Translations under genes and position numbers: made by a program
Shown here: one piece after another, positions 28,344-38,006 of the stretch
How positions within the stretch are numbered: position 1 is the first letter of the stretch
How the letters are laid out: the number at the start of each line of letters is the position of its first letter
Origin: Candidatus Sphingomonas phytovorans
Lineage (GTDB): Bacteria > Pseudomonadota > Alphaproteobacteria > Sphingomonadales > Sphingomonadaceae
Length of the DNA: 64,000 nt
Reading direction: 5' to 3'
Assembly (NCBI GenBank): GCA_029202385.1
Contig: CP119314.1
Coordinates: forward strand, 4,218,501 to 4,282,500
The notes under the pieces: model-generated
What the model saw: only the letters and a program-made list of their open reading frames with translations
Told to the model about the DNA's origin: nothing
Database searches by the model: none

Positions 28344-29636
28344 TCATGGGTGGTCGCCTGCGCCTTCGCCATGGGCCAGTTCCAGTCGCAGCATCGCCTC
28401 GGCGAGCTTGCGGGACAAATCGATCCGCGTGACTTCGTTCTCGAAACGCGAGCGCGTCGCATCGATGAGCTCGTTGACCGAGCCGCCGCTCAGCCGATAC
28501 GCATCTTCGGCCATCTGGCCCAATTGCGGCAGCTTGGCGCCGATCTGACGGTTGAAGGTCGCCAATGCAGCGCTGCGGGTATCGACCTGCGCGGCATATC
28601 GCTCGATCTCGGTCGCGGCCCTGGACTTGGCGATCTGGGTACGGAACTCGGCGGCGCGGGCGTCCGACTCCGCCTTGCGAACAGCGCCGTTACGCCGGTC
28701 GAACAAGGGAATCTCCAGCGAAACGCCGAGGGAATAGGTCGGGCCGAAGGGGCTTGTGGTCCAGAACCGGCCGCCATTGAGCGACACTTCAGGGAAACGC
28801 TCGCGCCGCGCTGCTATGACATCGGCGCGCGCCACCCGTTCGTCGGCCAGCGCCGCGACCACGCTCGGCAGCGCATCGATCGATCGGCGCGGGCCTGCGG
28901 ACAATCGCGCGAGGCCGTCGAGCCGACCGCTTGCTTCTGGTCGCCAGCCGGATACGCCGAGGGCATTCGACAGATCCGCCTGGGCGGAGATGACATCGAC
29001 CTCGGCATCCGCCAGATCGGCGCGCGCCGCTTCCACCTCGACATCGACCCGGACCAGATCATAGTCGCTTGCGACGCCGGACGATCGCCTGCCAGCCACC
29101 ACCGATCGGAGACGCGACAGTTCCTCGACCGCCCGGTGCCGTACGACGACTGCCTCCTGCGCCGCGAGCAGCGTCACGAACGCCGTCCCGGCGTCGGTTG
29201 CGATGTCGAGCCTGGTCACGGCGGCCTGCGCGCGTGCGGCGTAGATGCGGCGATTGGCGGCGGTGACCCGGGCGCCGCGCTTGCCCCCCAATAGGAGCGG
29301 CAATTCCACGCTCGCCTCCTGCCCGCGCCGGGTAGAGAAGTTGGTCAGTTCCGCAGGCTGATAGGATCCGGTGTAGGAGGCCCTCGGGTTCGGCAGCGCC
29401 CCCGCAGTGATGCGGTCGGCTTCCGTGCCGGCGATCGCCTGTTCCTCGATACCGATGCGGGGATTGGCGGTCTGGGCGAGGCGGAGCACGGTCGGCAGGT
29501 CGATCACCGAAGGCGGACGGACCATGGCGACGGGCGACCCGTCCGCCTCCTGCGGCAAGACAGGACCGGCGGCTGTCTGCGCCAGCGCCGGAGTAACGAT
29601 CAACAGCGAGATGATGGGCAGCGCGCGCAGCATCAT
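28344..29636 (-). CDS. czcC: Outer-membrane efflux protein, CzcC family
   Basis: A 430-residue TolC-fold protein with a signal peptide (LRALPIISLLIVTPALAQ). Two outer-membrane-efflux repeats with long coiled-coil helices fill residues 40-420. It would form the exit duct of a tripartite RND pump. Its start overlaps the stop of the RND gene by 4 bp, so it is the last gene of a B-A-C operon. The metal specificity is not set by this subunit. Confidence 0.9.
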   Translation of the reverse strand: MMLRALPIISLLIVTPALAQTAAGPVLPQEADGSPVAMVRPPSVIDLPTVLRLAQTANPRIGIEEQAIAGTEADRITAGALPNPRASYTGSYQPAELTNFSTRRGQEASVELPLLLGGKRGARVTAANRRIYAARAQAAVTRLDIATDAGTAFVTLLAAQEAVVVRHRAVEELSRLRSVVAGRRSSGVASDYDLVRVDVEVEAARADLADAEVDVISAQADLSNALGVSGWRPEASGRLDGLARLSAGPRRSIDALPSVVAALADERVARADVIAARRERFPEVSLNGGRFWTTSPFGPTYSLGVSLEIPLFDRRNGAVRKAESDARAAEFRTQIAKSRAATEIERYAAQVDTRSAALATFNRQIGAKLPQLGQMAEDAYRLSGGSVNELIDATRSRFENEVTRIDLSRKLAEAMLRLELAHGEGAGDHP

Positions 29637-32600
29637 GCGTCGGCCTCCTCGGGCGTGTGGAGTTTGCCGGGGGTGATGTAGCTGTAGATCACGGGCAGGA
29701 TGAGGAGCGCGACGATGAGCGTCGTGACCATGCCGCCGACCACCACCAGCGCGAACGGCCGCTGCGTCTCGCTGCCGATGCCAGTCGATACGACCATGGG
29801 CATCAGGCCCAGCATCGCCAGAGACGACGCCATCAACACCGGCCGCAGCCGATCGACGGCGCCGTCCAGCAAGGCCGGCAGCAGCTCTGCTCCGGCGCGG
29901 CGACGCTGTTCGACGGCTGACAGCACCAGCACGCCCATCAGGGAAACCTGTCCCAGCAGCGCGATGAAACCGACCGCAGCGCTGACCGACAAGGGAACGC
30001 CGGCAAGCAGCAGGGCGAAGGCGCCGCCGGTCAGCGCGAACGGAATCGTCGCGACGATCGCCAGCGCGCTCAGTCCGCTGTTCATGGCGGCATAGAGCAG
30101 GCAGAGCACCAGCAACAGTGCGATCGGCACGACGATCTGCAACCGCTTGGCGGCACGCTGCTGGTTCTCGAACTCGCCACCCCAGACGAAATAATGCCCC
30201 TCGGGCGGCTTCACCCTGGCGTTCACCGCCGCGATCGCGTCCTTCACGGTCGAGCCCATGTCGCGGCCCTCGACATTGAACTTGAGCGCCAGGAAGCGGA
30301 TGTTGCCCTCGCGTACGATCGTGGTCGGCCCGCTCGCCACCTCGACCTTGGCGAATTGGGAGAGCGGGACCCGACCGCCGGTCGGCGTCGCGATCTGGAG
30401 TGCCGCCACCTTGTCGAGATCGTCACGCGACGGCGCGGTAAGCATCAGCCGGATCGGCACCGGTCGTTCCTTGTCCCAATATTCCGTGGCGATACGCCCG
30501 GCGAGCGCTGTCTCGATCGTCCGCTCGGCATCCTGGATCGGCACGTTCGCGCGGGCGAGCGCGGCGCGGTCGAGGCTGATGAGAAGCTGGGGGCTGAGCG
30601 CATCGCGGTAGAGGTCGAGCTCGGTGACGCCCGGCACGGACTGGATCGCATCCTTTGCCTTGAGGAGCGTCTGGCGCATCGCGTCGAGATCGGTGCCGTA
30701 GATTTTCAGGACCACCTTGCCGCGCACGCCGGCCACCGCCTCCTCGACGCTATCCTTGATCGGCTGCGAGAAGTTGAAGCGCACGCCCGGCAGTGCCGCG
30801 AGCGATCGGCGCATCGCATCGATCAGGTCCGCCTTGCTGCGATGCGACGGCCACTGACCCTGCGGCTCAAGCCGAACGAAGGTCTTCACCATGTTGACGC
30901 CTTCATTGTCGGTGCCGTCCTCGGGGCGACCATGTTCCGAATGGACGTCGCGGACTTCGGGAAAGGCGAGGAGGCGCGCATGCACGACGCCGAGCACGTC
31001 CTGCGCCTTTTCCATGGCGATACTGTTCGGCATCTCGACGAAGATCGCGATATCGCCTTCATCGAGCTCGGGCAGGAATTCGGTGCCGACATGATTCACC
31101 GAGACCGTGCCGATCACCAGCAGCGCCGCCGCGCCCGCGAGGGTGAGGCGCCGGTGGTGCAGGATGGCGTCGAGCAGGCGCCGATATCGCGCGCGCAATC
31201 CGTCGATCCAGGCGGGTTCGGCGATGTCGGCATGTTTGGGCTTGAACAGGACGGCGCACAGCGCCGGCACGACCGTCAGCGCGAAAACCAGCGCACCGGT
31301 CAGCGCGAACGCGTAGGTCAGCGCGAGCGGGCGGAACAGCCGCCCCTCGACCGATTGCAGCGTGAACACCGGGAGCAGGGCGGCGATGATGATCAGCATC
31401 GAGAAGAAGATCGGCCGCCCGACCTCGATCGCGGACGCGATCACCAGCTTCACGATGTCCTTCTGGCTGGTTGGCCGCTTCACCCGGATGGCGTGCATCA
31501 CGCCCTCGACCAGCACGACCGCGCCATCGACGAGGATGCCGAAATCGATCGCCCCCATGGAGATGAGGTTGGCGGGCAGGCCGAGCAGGCTGAGGCCGAT
31601 AAAGGCGGTGAGCAGCGACAGTGGAATGACCACGGCGACGATCGCCGAGCCTGTGAAGCTGCGCAGGAACAGCCAGACGATCGCCACCACGAGGATGAAG
31701 CCGTGCAGCAGATTGTCCTGCACGGTTGCGACCGTGTGGGAGACGAGATCGCTGCGGTCGTAGACCGGCACGATCTTCATGCCGCGCGGGAGGATCGACG
31801 CGTTGAGGCGCTCGACCTGGGCATGGATTCCTTCGAGGACGACGGAAGGGTTCTCGCCCCGCCGCATCAGCACGAGTCCCTCGACCTCCTCGCGCTGGCC
31901 GTTATAGGCGACCGAACCGCGCCGAGGCGTTGGCGCCATGGAGATGCTGGCGACGTCACCGACGGTTAGGGCGGTGCCGTCCTTGGCCTTGAGCGGGATG
32001 CGCTTGATGTCCTCTGGCGACTGGATCAGGCCGATACCGCGGACGGTAAGTTCCTGGTCTCCCTGCCGCAGGAAGCCGCCCCCGACATTGGCGTTGGCCT
32101 TGCCGAGCGCATCCTGCAGGTCGTCAAGCGTGATACCGGCGGCATAGAGTTTGCCGGGATTGGCCGCGACGTGCAGTTCCTTCAGGAACCCGCCGAACGG
32201 CACCACATCGGCGACGCCCTGCACCTGGCGCAGCACGCGCGTGATCGTCCACTGCATCTCTGAGCGCCGCGCGAACAGATCGTGCCGATCGCTCGTCACG
32301 CGGAACCGGTAGATCTTGCCCAGCGGCGTGGACTCCGGCGCCAGCGTCGGCGTCACGCCCTCGGGCAGCTCGGCGTCCCCCATACGCTGCGATACCACCA
32401 TGCGGCTGGTGAAGGGGTCCGCGCGGTCATCGAAGACCAGGGTGATGATCGACAGGCCGAACAGGTTTTCGCTGCGCAGCAGCGTCATGCCCGGCGTACC
32501 GTTGAGCGCGCGCTCCAACGGGATCGACACCTGCCGCTCGACTTCGGTCGCCGCATAGCCGGGCATCTGGGTGATGACCTGCACCTGCGCGTTGGTGACG

Positions 32601-32722
32601 TCGGGAAAGGCTTCGATGGAGAGGCCGCGATAGGCCTGGATGCCGAGCACCGCGAGAATGCCGGCCAGCACCAGCACCGCGACGCGGCGATGCACGGACA
32701 GGTCGATGAGGCGTGACAGCAT
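29633..32722 (-). CDS. czcA: Heavy-metal efflux RND transporter, CzcA/HME family
   Basis: A 1029-residue inner-membrane RND pump with 12 predicted helices and two large periplasmic loops. The proton-relay motif in helix 4 reads DFGILVDGAVVLVEG, fitting the divalent-cation HME class (DFG-x3-DGA-x3-VE) and not the Cu/Ag CusA type; the usual final Asn is Gly here. Divalent cations such as Zn, Co, Cd or Ni are the likely substrates. Neighbours: czcB 5 bp upstream, czcC overlapping downstream. Confidence 0.92.
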   Translation of the reverse strand: MLSRLIDLSVHRRVAVLVLAGILAVLGIQAYRGLSIEAFPDVTNAQVQVITQMPGYAATEVERQVSIPLERALNGTPGMTLLRSENLFGLSIITLVFDDRADPFTSRMVVSQRMGDAELPEGVTPTLAPESTPLGKIYRFRVTSDRHDLFARRSEMQWTITRVLRQVQGVADVVPFGGFLKELHVAANPGKLYAAGITLDDLQDALGKANANVGGGFLRQGDQELTVRGIGLIQSPEDIKRIPLKAKDGTALTVGDVASISMAPTPRRGSVAYNGQREEVEGLVLMRRGENPSVVLEGIHAQVERLNASILPRGMKIVPVYDRSDLVSHTVATVQDNLLHGFILVVAIVWLFLRSFTGSAIVAVVIPLSLLTAFIGLSLLGLPANLISMGAIDFGILVDGAVVLVEGVMHAIRVKRPTSQKDIVKLVIASAIEVGRPIFFSMLIIIAALLPVFTLQSVEGRLFRPLALTYAFALTGALVFALTVVPALCAVLFKPKHADIAEPAWIDGLRARYRRLLDAILHHRRLTLAGAAALLVIGTVSVNHVGTEFLPELDEGDIAIFVEMPNSIAMEKAQDVLGVVHARLLAFPEVRDVHSEHGRPEDGTDNEGVNMVKTFVRLEPQGQWPSHRSKADLIDAMRRSLAALPGVRFNFSQPIKDSVEEAVAGVRGKVVLKIYGTDLDAMRQTLLKAKDAIQSVPGVTELDLYRDALSPQLLISLDRAALARANVPIQDAERTIETALAGRIATEYWDKERPVPIRLMLTAPSRDDLDKVAALQIATPTGGRVPLSQFAKVEVASGPTTIVREGNIRFLALKFNVEGRDMGSTVKDAIAAVNARVKPPEGHYFVWGGEFENQQRAAKRLQIVVPIALLLVLCLLYAAMNSGLSALAIVATIPFALTGGAFALLLAGVPLSVSAAVGFIALLGQVSLMGVLVLSAVEQRRRAGAELLPALLDGAVDRLRPVLMASSLAMLGLMPMVVSTGIGSETQRPFALVVVGGMVTTLIVALLILPVIYSYITPGKLHTPEEADA

Positions 32723-32727
32723 GGGCG

Positions 32728-33804
32728 TCAGAGCTGCTGGCCGGCGCTGCTGTCGAGCAGCAATGCGCCGTGGGTGACGATGAATTCGCCGGCATGTACG
32801 CCGCTGGTGATGACCACACGCCCCTCGCGCGAGGCGCCGACCTGGACGTCGCGCGGCACATATTTGCCGCGACCGTCGCGCACATACACGACCCGGCGCG
32901 CGCCTTCCTTCACCAGCACGGCATCTACAGGCACCGTGATGGCGGTGTCGCTGGCGAACCGGACGTCGGCGAACATGCCGGCGGTCAGGTTCGTGGGCCG
33001 CTCGACGAGGCGCAGATAGACGGGAACGCGGCGCTGATCGCTATCGACGAACGAGCCGAGCCCTTCGACCCTGGCGGAAACCGTCGCCCCGGCGACCGTG
33101 ACCTGGGCCGGCATGCCCATGCGGATCGTCGCCAGCTCGCTTTCGGCGGCATCCGCCACGACCCAGAGGCGGGACGGATCGCCGATGTCCATGATGGACT
33201 CTCCGCCCGCATCGGCGATGGCGCCAACATTGCCGCGAATGCTGAGCACGGTGCCGGCGACCGGCGCGCGCAAGGTGAAGGTGTCGCCCGCGCCGCCGCC
33301 GATCAACGCCGAGGCGCGCTCGGCGCTGGTCAGTTCGGCGCGCGCCTGGCGCGCGGCCGTCTCGGCGCCAAACCGCTCGACCTCGGTTCCGACGCCGCGT
33401 TTCACCATCTCATTCTGGCGGCGCAGCAGGTCCTCGGCCGCCGCGAGCCGGGCACGCGCCGAGATCACCGCTGACCGCGCGCTCGCGACCTCGGCTCCCG
33501 CCAGCGTCACGAGCGCCGCGCCGCGTGCGACCTGCTCGCCGGGCCGGACATGAAGGGTGACAATGCGGGCGGGCACCGGGGTGTCGACGACCGCCAGCGC
33601 CGCGGTCTCGAACGCCACGCGGCCGGGCAAGGCGAGCCCAAGGCCAGCGGAGCCGTCCCCGACGCGCTCAACCTTGACGAAGCCCTGGCGCACCATCGCC
33701 TCGACCGTCGGCGTGGTGGTGGTCTCATTCGTTGCCGAAGGTTTTGAACACGCCGCCAGAGACAGAGCGAGCATCGCCGAATATACGCAGCGAGACCGAG
33801 ACAT
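32728..33804 (-). CDS. czcB: RND periplasmic adaptor subunit, CzcB-like lipoprotein
   Basis: A membrane-fusion protein of about 358 residues. The N-terminus SRCVYSAMLALSLAACSKPS carries a lipobox (LAAC), so it is probably a lipoprotein. Lipoyl-like (RPGEQVARGAALVTLAG), hairpin, beta-barrel (PAQVTVAGATVSARVEGLGS) and proximal domains follow in order. It bridges CzcA and CzcC. The ATG at 33804 gives the lipoprotein start; ATG 33819 or GTG 33816 are alternatives. It diverges from the response regulator gene. Confidence 0.88.
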   Translation of the reverse strand: MSRSRCVYSAMLALSLAACSKPSATNETTTTPTVEAMVRQGFVKVERVGDGSAGLGLALPGRVAFETAALAVVDTPVPARIVTLHVRPGEQVARGAALVTLAGAEVASARSAVISARARLAAAEDLLRRQNEMVKRGVGTEVERFGAETAARQARAELTSAERASALIGGGAGDTFTLRAPVAGTVLSIRGNVGAIADAGGESIMDIGDPSRLWVVADAAESELATIRMGMPAQVTVAGATVSARVEGLGSFVDSDQRRVPVYLRLVERPTNLTAGMFADVRFASDTAITVPVDAVLVKEGARRVVYVRDGRGKYVPRDVQVGASREGRVVITSGVHAGEFIVTHGALLLDSSAGQQL

Positions 33805-33917
33805 CGATCGAAGCACCATCCTTCAGGACCCCAAAATTGCTGGCGTCTTGCGGGACAGCCTCGTGCAGGCGATTATTGGTCGGCCCTGACAAAGTCCTGA
33901 CTGGCGGTGGAGATGGA
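33805..33917. promoter_or_regulatory. Divergent promoter region between czcB and the two-component system
   Basis: 113 bp separate the divergent starts. The arrangement implies control of the efflux operon by the adjacent regulator. I see no clear inverted repeat for an operator. A purine-rich GGAGATGGA sits just before the regulator start at 33918. Confidence 0.5.
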
Positions 33918-34589
33918 ATGCGGCTGCTGCTGATCGAGGATGACGAAGACCTGCGCGAGAGCATCGCGCACGCCCTCGAACTGGCCGGCCATCGCACCGA
34001 CGCCGTTGCCTCGGGTGGAACCGCGGAGATCGCGCTTCGCGCCGGCCATTATGATCTTGCGGTGCTCGACCTGGGCCTGCCCGATATGGACGGCCTGGAT
34101 GTCCTGCGTCTCCTGCGTGGCCGCAGGGACGCGACACCGGTGCTGATCCTGACGGCGCGCGACGGCGTCACCGAGCGCATCGCCGGCTTGCGGGCCGGGG
34201 CAGACGACTATCTCGTCAAGCCCTTCGCGCTTGGCGAGCTGGAGGCCCGGGTCGCGGCGATCGGTCGTCGTATCACCGGGACAGTCGTCAGGCTGACAAA
34301 CGGCCCGCTGGAGTTCGACCCGGCGACCCGCCGGGCCTATGTGCACGGTCAGGTCCTTGAGTTGTCTGCGCGCGATATCGACATTCTGGAAGCCTTGATC
34401 GGTCGGATGGGAGAGGTGGTCGTCAAGGCCAGGCTGGCGCAGCAGATGAGCAATTGGGACCGCGAGGTCGGCACCAACAGCGTCGAGGTCTATGTGTCTC
34501 GCCTGCGCAAGAAGCTGGCGCCGCATGCGATCAACATTCGCACGATCCACGGGCTGGGCTATCTTATGGAGCGGCACGGCGGTGGCTAG
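33918..34589 (+). CDS. Response regulator, OmpR/PhoB family
   Basis: A 223-residue regulator: receiver domain with the phosphoacceptor Asp in LAVLDLGLPDMDG, the Thr in LILTARD and Lys in DDYLVKPF, and a C-terminal winged helix (NSVEVYVSRLRKKL, IRTIHGLGYLME). It overlaps the histidine kinase gene by 8 bp and probably switches on the divergent metal-efflux operon. Start ATG 33918 follows GGAGATGGA; frames opening upstream overlap the czcB promoter region. Confidence 0.92.
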   Translation: MRLLLIEDDEDLRESIAHALELAGHRTDAVASGGTAEIALRAGHYDLAVLDLGLPDMDGLDVLRLLRGRRDATPVLILTARDGVTERIAGLRAGADDYLVKPFALGELEARVAAIGRRITGTVVRLTNGPLEFDPATRRAYVHGQVLELSARDIDILEALIGRMGEVVVKARLAQQMSNWDREVGTNSVEVYVSRLRKKLAPHAINIRTIHGLGYLMERHGGG

Positions 34590-36003
34590 GAGCGCCACGC
34601 TGCGTTGGCGACTACTGGCCTGGCTCCTGCCGGCGTCGCTCGCCCTCTCCTTCATCTGGCTTTGGGGGACCTACTCCATCGTCATCCATTTCGCGAACCT
34701 CGCCTATGACCGCTCGCTGGAAGACACGGCCGAGACGATCGCCGGGCAGGTTCAAAGCCGGAACGGCGGGTTCGTTGTCGACTTCCCTTCCGCGGCCCAG
34801 CGGATGGTGCAGTTTGATCGTGTGGACCTGATCTACTACCTGCTCCTGGATCAAACGGGCCGGCGCTACGGTGGCAACATGGACCTGCCCGGGCCGCGGG
34901 GCGAGCCTCGCAACGGGCATGGAAACATCTTCTACGACGCGCTCGTGCAAGGGCGCCCTGTTCGCATCGTCCAGCGCGTGGTTGGTGGACCGGACGGCCG
35001 GCAGCTTGCGATCAGGGTCGCCGAGACACGGCAGAAGCGTCAGATTCTCGCGCGCGAGGTCATGACCTATCTGATCGCGCCGCAACTTCTCTTTCTGGCC
35101 AGCGTCATCCTGTTGATCTGGGTGGGCGTCGGTCGCGGCGTCGCACCGCTGGCACGCGTCCGGGACGCCATCGCACGGCTCGATCCGAGGAAGCTTCGCC
35201 AGATCGAGGAAAAGGCGCTCCCGGCCGAACTCGAGGAGCAGGTTGGCGTCATCAACCGGCTGATCGAGCGCCTGGCTGATGCTATGACCGCACAGCAGCG
35301 TTTCATTGCCGACGCGTCGCACCAGTTACGGACGCCTGTCGCCAATATTCGCACACAGGTCGAACTCGCCCTTCGGTCGGACAGCCATGATCAAATGCGG
35401 GCCAGGCTCGGGAAGATCGATCATGCCAGCCATCGTTTGGTCAGGCTCACCGGCCAGCTACTGACCCTCTCGCGCCTTGAAACAACCGAGGCTAGTCCCG
35501 AACGTTTCGAGACGTTTCCGATCGAAGAAGCGCTGCTCGAAGCCGTTGCCGGCTCGGTGCCCGGGGCCTTGCGCAAAGGCGTTGAGATCGGCGTCGATGG
35601 GGCCGCCGGCGCGACGCTCTTCCATGGCGACCGCCATGCGATCGAGCAGCTCGTCGCCAATCTGGTCGATAACGCGATCCTCTATATCCCGGAGGGCGGG
35701 CGCGTTCGGGTCGGGCTGTCCGTTCAGGCCGACTGCATTCGCCTCATGGTCGAAGACAATGGACCCGGCATCGCCGAGGAAGACCGCGAGCATGTGCTGG
35801 AACGCTTCAATCGGGGAACTCAACCGACGGAAAAGGGCACGGGTCTCGGGCTCAGCATCGTGAAGGAAGTCATTCGGCTCCATCGCGGCCGGCTGCGGCT
35901 TCAGTCCGCCGCGCCGACCGGCCTGTGCGCCGAAGTGCTGCTGCCGCGGGATTTCCGCTTGGGCGCGGCCCCAGACGCGCAGGATTTAGTTTTGGTTGGA
36001 TGA
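34582..36003 (+). CDS. Sensor histidine kinase (TctE-like, 2CSK_N sensor domain)
   Basis: 473 residues from GTG 34582, which overlaps the regulator stop. Two membrane helices (LLPASLALSFIWLWG and LLFLASVILLIWVGV) bracket a periplasmic segment AYDRSLEDTAETIAGQV..LLLDQTGRRYGG typical of 2CSK_N sensors. HAMP-like linker, HisKA with the phospho-His in FIADASHQLRTPVA, and HATPase motifs LVDNAI, EDNGPGI, GTGLGLSIV are complete. Probable ligand is a metal given the neighbouring efflux genes, but the sensor domain itself does not prove this. Confidence 0.92.
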   Translation: MARSATLRWRLLAWLLPASLALSFIWLWGTYSIVIHFANLAYDRSLEDTAETIAGQVQSRNGGFVVDFPSAAQRMVQFDRVDLIYYLLLDQTGRRYGGNMDLPGPRGEPRNGHGNIFYDALVQGRPVRIVQRVVGGPDGRQLAIRVAETRQKRQILAREVMTYLIAPQLLFLASVILLIWVGVGRGVAPLARVRDAIARLDPRKLRQIEEKALPAELEEQVGVINRLIERLADAMTAQQRFIADASHQLRTPVANIRTQVELALRSDSHDQMRARLGKIDHASHRLVRLTGQLLTLSRLETTEASPERFETFPIEEALLEAVAGSVPGALRKGVEIGVDGAAGATLFHGDRHAIEQLVANLVDNAILYIPEGGRVRVGLSVQADCIRLMVEDNGPGIAEEDREHVLERFNRGTQPTEKGTGLGLSIVKEVIRLHRGRLRLQSAAPTGLCAEVLLPRDFRLGAAPDAQDLVLVG

Positions 36004-36039
36004 AGGTTGGGGGGGGCACGTCACTGGTTGGACGTCTTC

Positions 36040-37848
36040 CTAGGCCGCCGGTCCCCGCTCGTCGTTACGCTGCCTCATCCACATATCCGCGTATAGTCCG
36101 CGTTGGCGGAGTAGTTCATCATGCGTTCCCCGCTCGACTAAAGCGCCCTGGTCAAGAACCAGGATGGCATCCGCATCCGCGATGGTGGAAAGCCGATGCG
36201 CAATCGAGATGCTCGTGCGGTCCTCGGTCAGCTTACGCAGCGTCGCGAGTATTTCCTGCTCGGTGCGGGTATCCAGCGCGCTGGTGGCTTCGTCCAAGAG
36301 CAGGATCGGCGGATCCTTGATCAACGTGCGGGCGATCGCGAGGCGTTGCCTTTCTCCGCCGGAAAGCTGCAAGCCGCGCTGTCCCACCCGGGTGGCGAAG
36401 CCATCGGGAAATCTTTCGATAAAGGGCGTCATCGCGGCGTCGCGTGCCGCCTTCACCACGCTATCTAAAGCAGCCCCCGTGCGTCCGTAGGCGATGTTGT
36501 AGGCGATCGTGTCGTTGAACAGCACTGTGTCCTGCGGAACAAAACCGATATGCTGTCTTAGGCTGGCCTGAGAGACATGGCTAATATTCTGCCCGTCGAC
36601 CAGGATCCGCCCGGACCAAGGGTCGTAGAAACGGAACAACAGCCGCGCGATGGTGCTTTTCCCGGCACCGCTGGGTCCCACTATCGCGATATTTTGACCG
36701 GCCTGTACTTCGAAGCTCAGGCCATGCAGAATGGGACAATCATCGCGATAGCCGAAGAATACATCTTCGAACGTGACGACCGGCCGGTCGATCTTCAGCG
36801 CCGGAGCGCCAGGCCGATCCTTGACCTCCTCCGTGCTATCCAGCAGGCGAAACATCGCCGCCATGTCGACTATTCCTTGCCTGAGCAGGCGGTAGACCAT
36901 GCCGATCATATCGAGCGGCCGGAACAGCTGCATCAGATAGGTGTTGACCAGGACGAGATCGCCGACGGTCAGCCGGTCCCTATCCCAGCCCCACACGGTC
37001 CACGCCATGGCGCCGGTTAGCAGCGCGTTGGTGATCAGGGCCTGGACGATGGTCAGCCAGCCAAGCGAATTCTCGCTTTTGATCGCGGCTTCGGTATAGG
37101 CCCGCGCGGCAGCCGTGTAGCGCGCCTGTTCATGTTCCTCCGCCCCGAAATACTTGACCGTCTCGTAGTTCAGCAGCGAATCCATCGCATTGCCCAGCAC
37201 CTGTTCGTCGAGCCTATTCATATTGACGTGCAGCCCTGTGCGCCAATCGGTGATCGACCGCGTCACGAGAATGTAGAGCGTGACGCTTAGCGCTGTCGCG
37301 AACACCAGTTCCCAACCGAAATTTAAGTAAAAGATGATCGCGACTGCAATCAGTTCAAGCAGGGTGGGAATAATATTGAATAGAAGAAAATAGAGTAATG
37401 CGTTGATGCTTTTTGCCCCTCGCTCCATAATCTTGGAGATCTCGCCGATCCGTCTTTCGAGATGGAAGCTGAGGCTAAGTCGATGCAACTGGCGGAAAAC
37501 ATCGCTGGTCAGATGCAGCGTCGCCTCCTGCCCGACGCGCTCAAACGCGATATTGCGCAGCTGATCGAAAAGAACGGCGCCGAACCGGCCGGCTCCGTAA
37601 GCGATGACGAGGGCTAGGGCGACCGTGCCCGCGTCGTCGGACTGACCGGCGAGAGCGTCTACGGCCTGCTTGTATGCAAAGGGGAGGGCAAGGCTCGTCG
37701 CCTTTGCCGCCAGCACGAGCAACAGGGCGCCGACAATCCGTCGCTTGAAAGTAGGATTGCGGCGCGTCCATAGGTAAGGCAGAAAACGCCTGAGCGTCCT
37801 CCAGCTGCCGATATCATCTTGCGCGGGGCCAGCGTTAGCGGAGATCAC
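36040..37848 (-). CDS. ABC exporter, fused permease and ATPase (Atm1-like)
   Basis: A 602-residue half-transporter: six-helix type I exporter domain (residues about 35-320) and a nucleotide-binding domain with Walker A GPSGAGKSTIA, signature LSGGERQRLAIA and Walker B ILLLDEATSALD. It resembles the Atm1/HMT1 group. The GTG start is coupled (GTGA) to a 53-codon ORF that is itself coupled to the PPTase gene, so it is the last gene of the biosynthetic operon and may export the product. An AT-rich patch near 37320-37420 indicates foreign DNA. Confidence 0.9.
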   Translation of the reverse strand: MISANAGPAQDDIGSWRTLRRFLPYLWTRRNPTFKRRIVGALLLVLAAKATSLALPFAYKQAVDALAGQSDDAGTVALALVIAYGAGRFGAVLFDQLRNIAFERVGQEATLHLTSDVFRQLHRLSLSFHLERRIGEISKIMERGAKSINALLYFLLFNIIPTLLELIAVAIIFYLNFGWELVFATALSVTLYILVTRSITDWRTGLHVNMNRLDEQVLGNAMDSLLNYETVKYFGAEEHEQARYTAAARAYTEAAIKSENSLGWLTIVQALITNALLTGAMAWTVWGWDRDRLTVGDLVLVNTYLMQLFRPLDMIGMVYRLLRQGIVDMAAMFRLLDSTEEVKDRPGAPALKIDRPVVTFEDVFFGYRDDCPILHGLSFEVQAGQNIAIVGPSGAGKSTIARLLFRFYDPWSGRILVDGQNISHVSQASLRQHIGFVPQDTVLFNDTIAYNIAYGRTGAALDSVVKAARDAAMTPFIERFPDGFATRVGQRGLQLSGGERQRLAIARTLIKDPPILLLDEATSALDTRTEQEILATLRKLTEDRTSISIAHRLSTIADADAILVLDQGALVERGTHDELLRQRGLYADMWMRQRNDERGPAA

Positions 37849-38006
37849 ATGTACTCGTATCGATGTGCGTGGTCCTGAATTCTAGAACCACCGCCGGAAT
37901 GTGCCGCATCCAGATGCCGTGTCCAGGCTGCACCTCGACGGTTCGGCGCAGGCTGCACCGAAAGCATTATGGGCAATGTCCCGGCGATATTCGTTCTTGC
38001 GCTCAT
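37845..38006 (-). CDS. Possible 53-residue peptide between PPTase and ABC exporter
   Basis: The ORF starts with ATG overlapping the PPTase stop (ATGA at 38006-38003) and ends with TGA overlapping the ABC start (GTGA at 37848-37845). Both junctions repeat the pattern of the surrounding genes. The peptide starts MSARTNIAGTLPIMLSVQ and is otherwise basic with HSGGGSRIQDHAHRYEYM at its end; it matches nothing I know. It may be a real small protein, or a coupling device that carries ribosomes across what would otherwise be a 154-bp gap. Confidence 0.5.
   Translation of the reverse strand: MSARTNIAGTLPIMLSVQPAPNRRGAAWTRHLDAAHSGGGSRIQDHAHRYEYM

Noticed and set aside
30194..31969. Open frame of about 591 codons antisense to czcA
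   Set aside because: Shadow frame; composition is His/Asp/Arg-rich without domains while czcA is complete on the other strand.
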